A stretch of DNA of 14,873 nucleotides from Chloroflexota bacterium (GTDB taxonomy: Bacteria; Chloroflexota; Ktedonobacteria; Ktedonobacterales; Ktedonobacteraceae): NCBI GenBank assembly GCA_005879655.1, contig VBJK01000103.1, forward strand, positions 1 to 14,873, read 5' to 3'. The notes under the pieces are model-generated. The model made no database searches, was not told the origin of the DNA, and saw only the letters and a list, made by a program, of their open reading frames with translations. Positions within the stretch are counted from its first letter, which is position 1. Every line of letters starts with the position of its first letter. Positions 13,299 to 14,873 of the stretch are shown here, one piece after another. A program made the position numbers and the translations under genes.

Positions 13299-13440
13299 AA
13301 TTATGCTCTAAAAGAATATATGTTTTTTTATCATTTAAACGCTGATACGATCGTCCTGTAAGAAGTATAACTTGTCTGCCAAGCATATCACAGTGATGAA
13401 ATTCTGACTAGTGCAAAATCCGCAACCCTTTTGGGGCGAT

Positions 13441-13601
13441 GGGAGCATTTGGGGACACCCCAAACCCCGCCAGGGGAGCTTGGCCCCCTGGACCCCCCAA
13501 GCCCTATTGGCTCTTGTGTTTGGGAGCATTTGGGGACACCCCAAACCCCGCCAGGGGAGCTTGGCCCCTTGGACCCCCAAGCCCTATTGGCTCTTGTGTT
13601 T
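13441..13601. repeat. Two tandem copies of an 81/80-bp G/C-rich structured repeat
   Basis: Copy 1 (13441-13521) and copy 2 (13522-13601) both start GGGAGCATTTGGGGACACCC and end CTATTGGCTCTTGTGTTT. They differ by one C-to-T change and one missing C. Each holds two hairpins: TTTGGGG-ACA-CCCCAAA (13448-13464 in copy 1) and CCAGGGG/CCCCTGG (13470-13491) around an 8-nt loop. The unit lies in the divergent gap between murJ and the desaturase gene. It resembles dispersed intergenic repeat families more than a gene. Because 81 is a multiple of 3, it yields repetitive but meaningless open frames. Confidence 0.92.
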
Positions 13602-13772
13602 TTGCGCTAGCCTGTGTTTCTCCCGATAGCATAACATGGAAAGCCTCTTCATGGCAATTAGCAAAGTAGCTTAAGATGTAATACGGTGGTAAAATAGAGA
13701 AATGGATTATAATGGTCACAAGGGGATATATCTTCTAGAAATTCGTGAAACAAATTCTGCTCTGCTCACTTC

Positions 13773-14024
13773 TTACTTACAACAGACATTTTTGTAGGGA
13801 GCGTAAAGGTTCATACTATCAACCACGAGCAAGGTGCCAGCAAGAAAATACTGCTTTTGTGTGAGTGCTCTTACATCCCTGTTAAAGGTCAAACATGTGT
13901 CCGAAAGATGGATATAGGTTATGAGCTTCCTAATATGAGAAAAAGCTCTCCCATGAAGGGATTGTATAGAAAGGAGAACCGATATTTCTTCTTGCATTGG
14001 AGTAAAGAAGAAGTGTCGTGTCAT
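13773..14024 (-). pseudogene. Possible remnant of a DDE transposase (IS982-like), low confidence
   Basis: The minus-strand frame from an ATG at 14024 gives 83 residues. Its second half reads YIHLSDTCLTFNRDVRAL, then LLVVDSMNLYAPYKNVCCK and a stop. The order LSxTxFNRxxxAL ... xxxDSM ... N(x)CCK recalls the segment around the first catalytic Asp of IS982-type transposases (FNRRLHAL ... DSFP/DSMP). There is no clear ribosome binding site and no second or third catalytic motif nearby. The rest of the 13299-14026 gap holds the tandem repeat, the untranslated leaders of the two flanking genes and nothing else I can identify. This could equally be a chance frame. Confidence 0.25.
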
Positions 14025-14026
14025 CA

Positions 14027-14873
14027 ATGAACGCTAAAACATTATATAGAACTTTCTATAAAGCTACGGTCCTCGTAGTTGTCGTTGTGCCAATCTTTGG
14101 TACGGTATTCGGTATATATCAACTGTGGGACCGAGCCGTACACTGGCCAGATGTTGCACTTATGCTTTTGATGTATATGCTCACCGCTATGGGTGTTACC
14201 ATGGGTTTCCATCGTATGCTTACACATCGCAGTTTCGAGGCCCATCCTGCGGTGAAATTTCTGCTACTCGTCTTTGGCTCGATGGCCTTGGAGGGGCCAG
14301 CTATTCAGTGGGCTGCTACTCATGTGAAGCACCATGCTCAGGCGGATCGTGAAGGCGATCCACATAGTCCTTTAGAGGGTTTCTTCCATGCGCATATCGG
14401 TTGGCTCTTCAAAGATGATATGGCTGAACCCAGCGTCTACTGCCGCCATCTGCTCAAAGATCCGATTGTGATGTTCGTCAGCCGTACCTTCTTGCTATGG
14501 GTGGTGCTCTCTTTGCTCATTCCCTTGGCGATTGGCGGCTGGTATGGCCTGCTGTGGGGTGGCTTGGTGCGCATCTTCTTAACACATCATGTGACGTGGA
14601 GCGTCAATTCGGTCTGTCATACATTCGGCAAACGGCAGTTTGAGACAACTGATCAAAGCCGTAACGAATGGATTGTGGGGTTGCTGGCCTTCGGCGAGGG
14701 TTGGCACAATAACCACCATGCCTTCCCACGTTCCGCATTCCACGGTTTAAGTTGGTGGCAGTTTGACATGTCAGGATACGTTATTCGTCTTTTGGAGCGT
14801 GTGGGGTTAGTGCACGATGTCTATCGCGTCTCTCCTGAAACATTGGCGCGCCGCTCGCTCAAAGCCACTAGCA
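14027..14873 (+). CDS. Delta-9-type acyl-CoA/acyl-lipid desaturase, 3' end beyond window
   Basis: A membrane di-iron enzyme that introduces a cis double bond into fatty acyl chains, controlling membrane fluidity. 282 residues are present and the frame is open at the right edge; family members are about 300-380 aa. All three histidine boxes are intact: HRMLTH (62-67), HVKHH (99-103) and HNNHH (227-231). The extra metal-ligand block NSVCH (194-198) and the typical GDPHSPLEGFFHAHIGWLF stretch (110-128) are also present. Hydrophobic segments lie at about 13-31, 42-60, 76-90 and 153-182. ATG at 14027 is taken as the start, but an in-frame GTG at 14018 is possible. Only a distant AAGAAG serves as ribosome binding site. 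The gene is divergent from murJ across a 728-nt gap. Confidence 0.92.
   Translation, partial: MNAKTLYRTFYKATVLVVVVVPIFGTVFGIYQLWDRAVHWPDVALMLLMYMLTAMGVTMGFHRMLTHRSFEAHPAVKFLLLVFGSMALEGPAIQWAATHVKHHAQADREGDPHSPLEGFFHAHIGWLFKDDMAEPSVYCRHLLKDPIVMFVSRTFLLWVVLSLLIPLAIGGWYGLLWGGLVRIFLTHHVTWSVNSVCHTFGKRQFETTDQSRNEWIVGLLAFGEGWHNNHHAFPRSAFHGLSWWQFDMSGYVIRLLERVGLVHDVYRVSPETLARRSLKATS

Noticed and set aside
13441..13601. CRISPR array
   Set aside because: Only two directly abutting long copies, no spacers and no cas genes.
13411..13719. Several open frames on both strands with repeated Trp/Pro/Gly peptides
   Set aside because: They exist only because the tandem repeat unit is 81 bp (a multiple of 3) and G/C-rich. 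They have no ribosome binding sites and no protein-like composition.

Overview
The window reads as a moderate-GC, gene-dense bacterial chromosome segment. My best guess is a filamentous Chloroflexota of the Ktedonobacterales type. This is inference, based on the mix of coxD/coxE/xdhC-type accessory genes, a kinase-like/FHA protein, low-complexity Pro/Gln-rich N-termini, decayed IS200/IS605 tnpB sequence and G-rich structured intergenic repeats. No rRNA, tRNA, CRISPR array or complete mobile element is visible.

Layout. (1) 1-898, minus strand: the start of a membrane protein that runs off the left edge, preceded by two overlapping small genes of unknown function. A promoter/operator-like region (974-1066) lies upstream of them. 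(2) 1150-2773, plus strand: a 41-aa hydrophobic mini-protein, a perfect 37-bp-arm hairpin, an M29-family aminopeptidase, and a second perfect 37-bp-arm hairpin of unrelated sequence. (3) 2791-6298, plus strand: a good sigma70-type promoter drives a tight four-gene set. It encodes a MoxR/CoxD-like AAA+ ATPase, a CoxE-like VWA protein, a short XdhC/CoxI domain protein and an XdhC protein with a Rossmann domain. Together these look like a maturation module for a molybdenum hydroxylase (CO dehydrogenase or xanthine dehydrogenase family), but no catalytic subunits are present. (4) 6457-7784, plus strand: a LytR-CpsA-Psr cell-envelope transferase followed by an intrinsic terminator. (5) 7800-9460: a decayed tnpB fragment, then a degenerate-kinase plus FHA-domain protein. 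(6) 9479-13298, minus strand: a two-helix PLDc_N-like mini membrane protein, homoserine dehydrogenase (hom), and a murJ lipid II flippase with an unusually long Pro/Gln-rich N-terminal extension. (7) 13299-14873: a long intergenic stretch with two tandem 81/80-bp G/C-rich structured repeats and a possible transposase remnant, then a delta-9-type fatty acid desaturase that runs off the right edge.

Functional links: the cox/xdhC-like set is the one clear functional operon. murJ and hom are adjacent and probably co-transcribed, but their pathways differ. LCP and MurJ both belong to envelope biogenesis.

Most worth following up: the paired perfect hairpins around the aminopeptidase gene (the first just after a tiny membrane-peptide gene), the pseudokinase-FHA protein, the XdhC pair in which only the first protein keeps the conserved Cys/Gly motifs, and the decayed tnpB lying directly upstream of the pseudokinase gene. 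I did not find a clear, novel multi-gene defence or mobile system.
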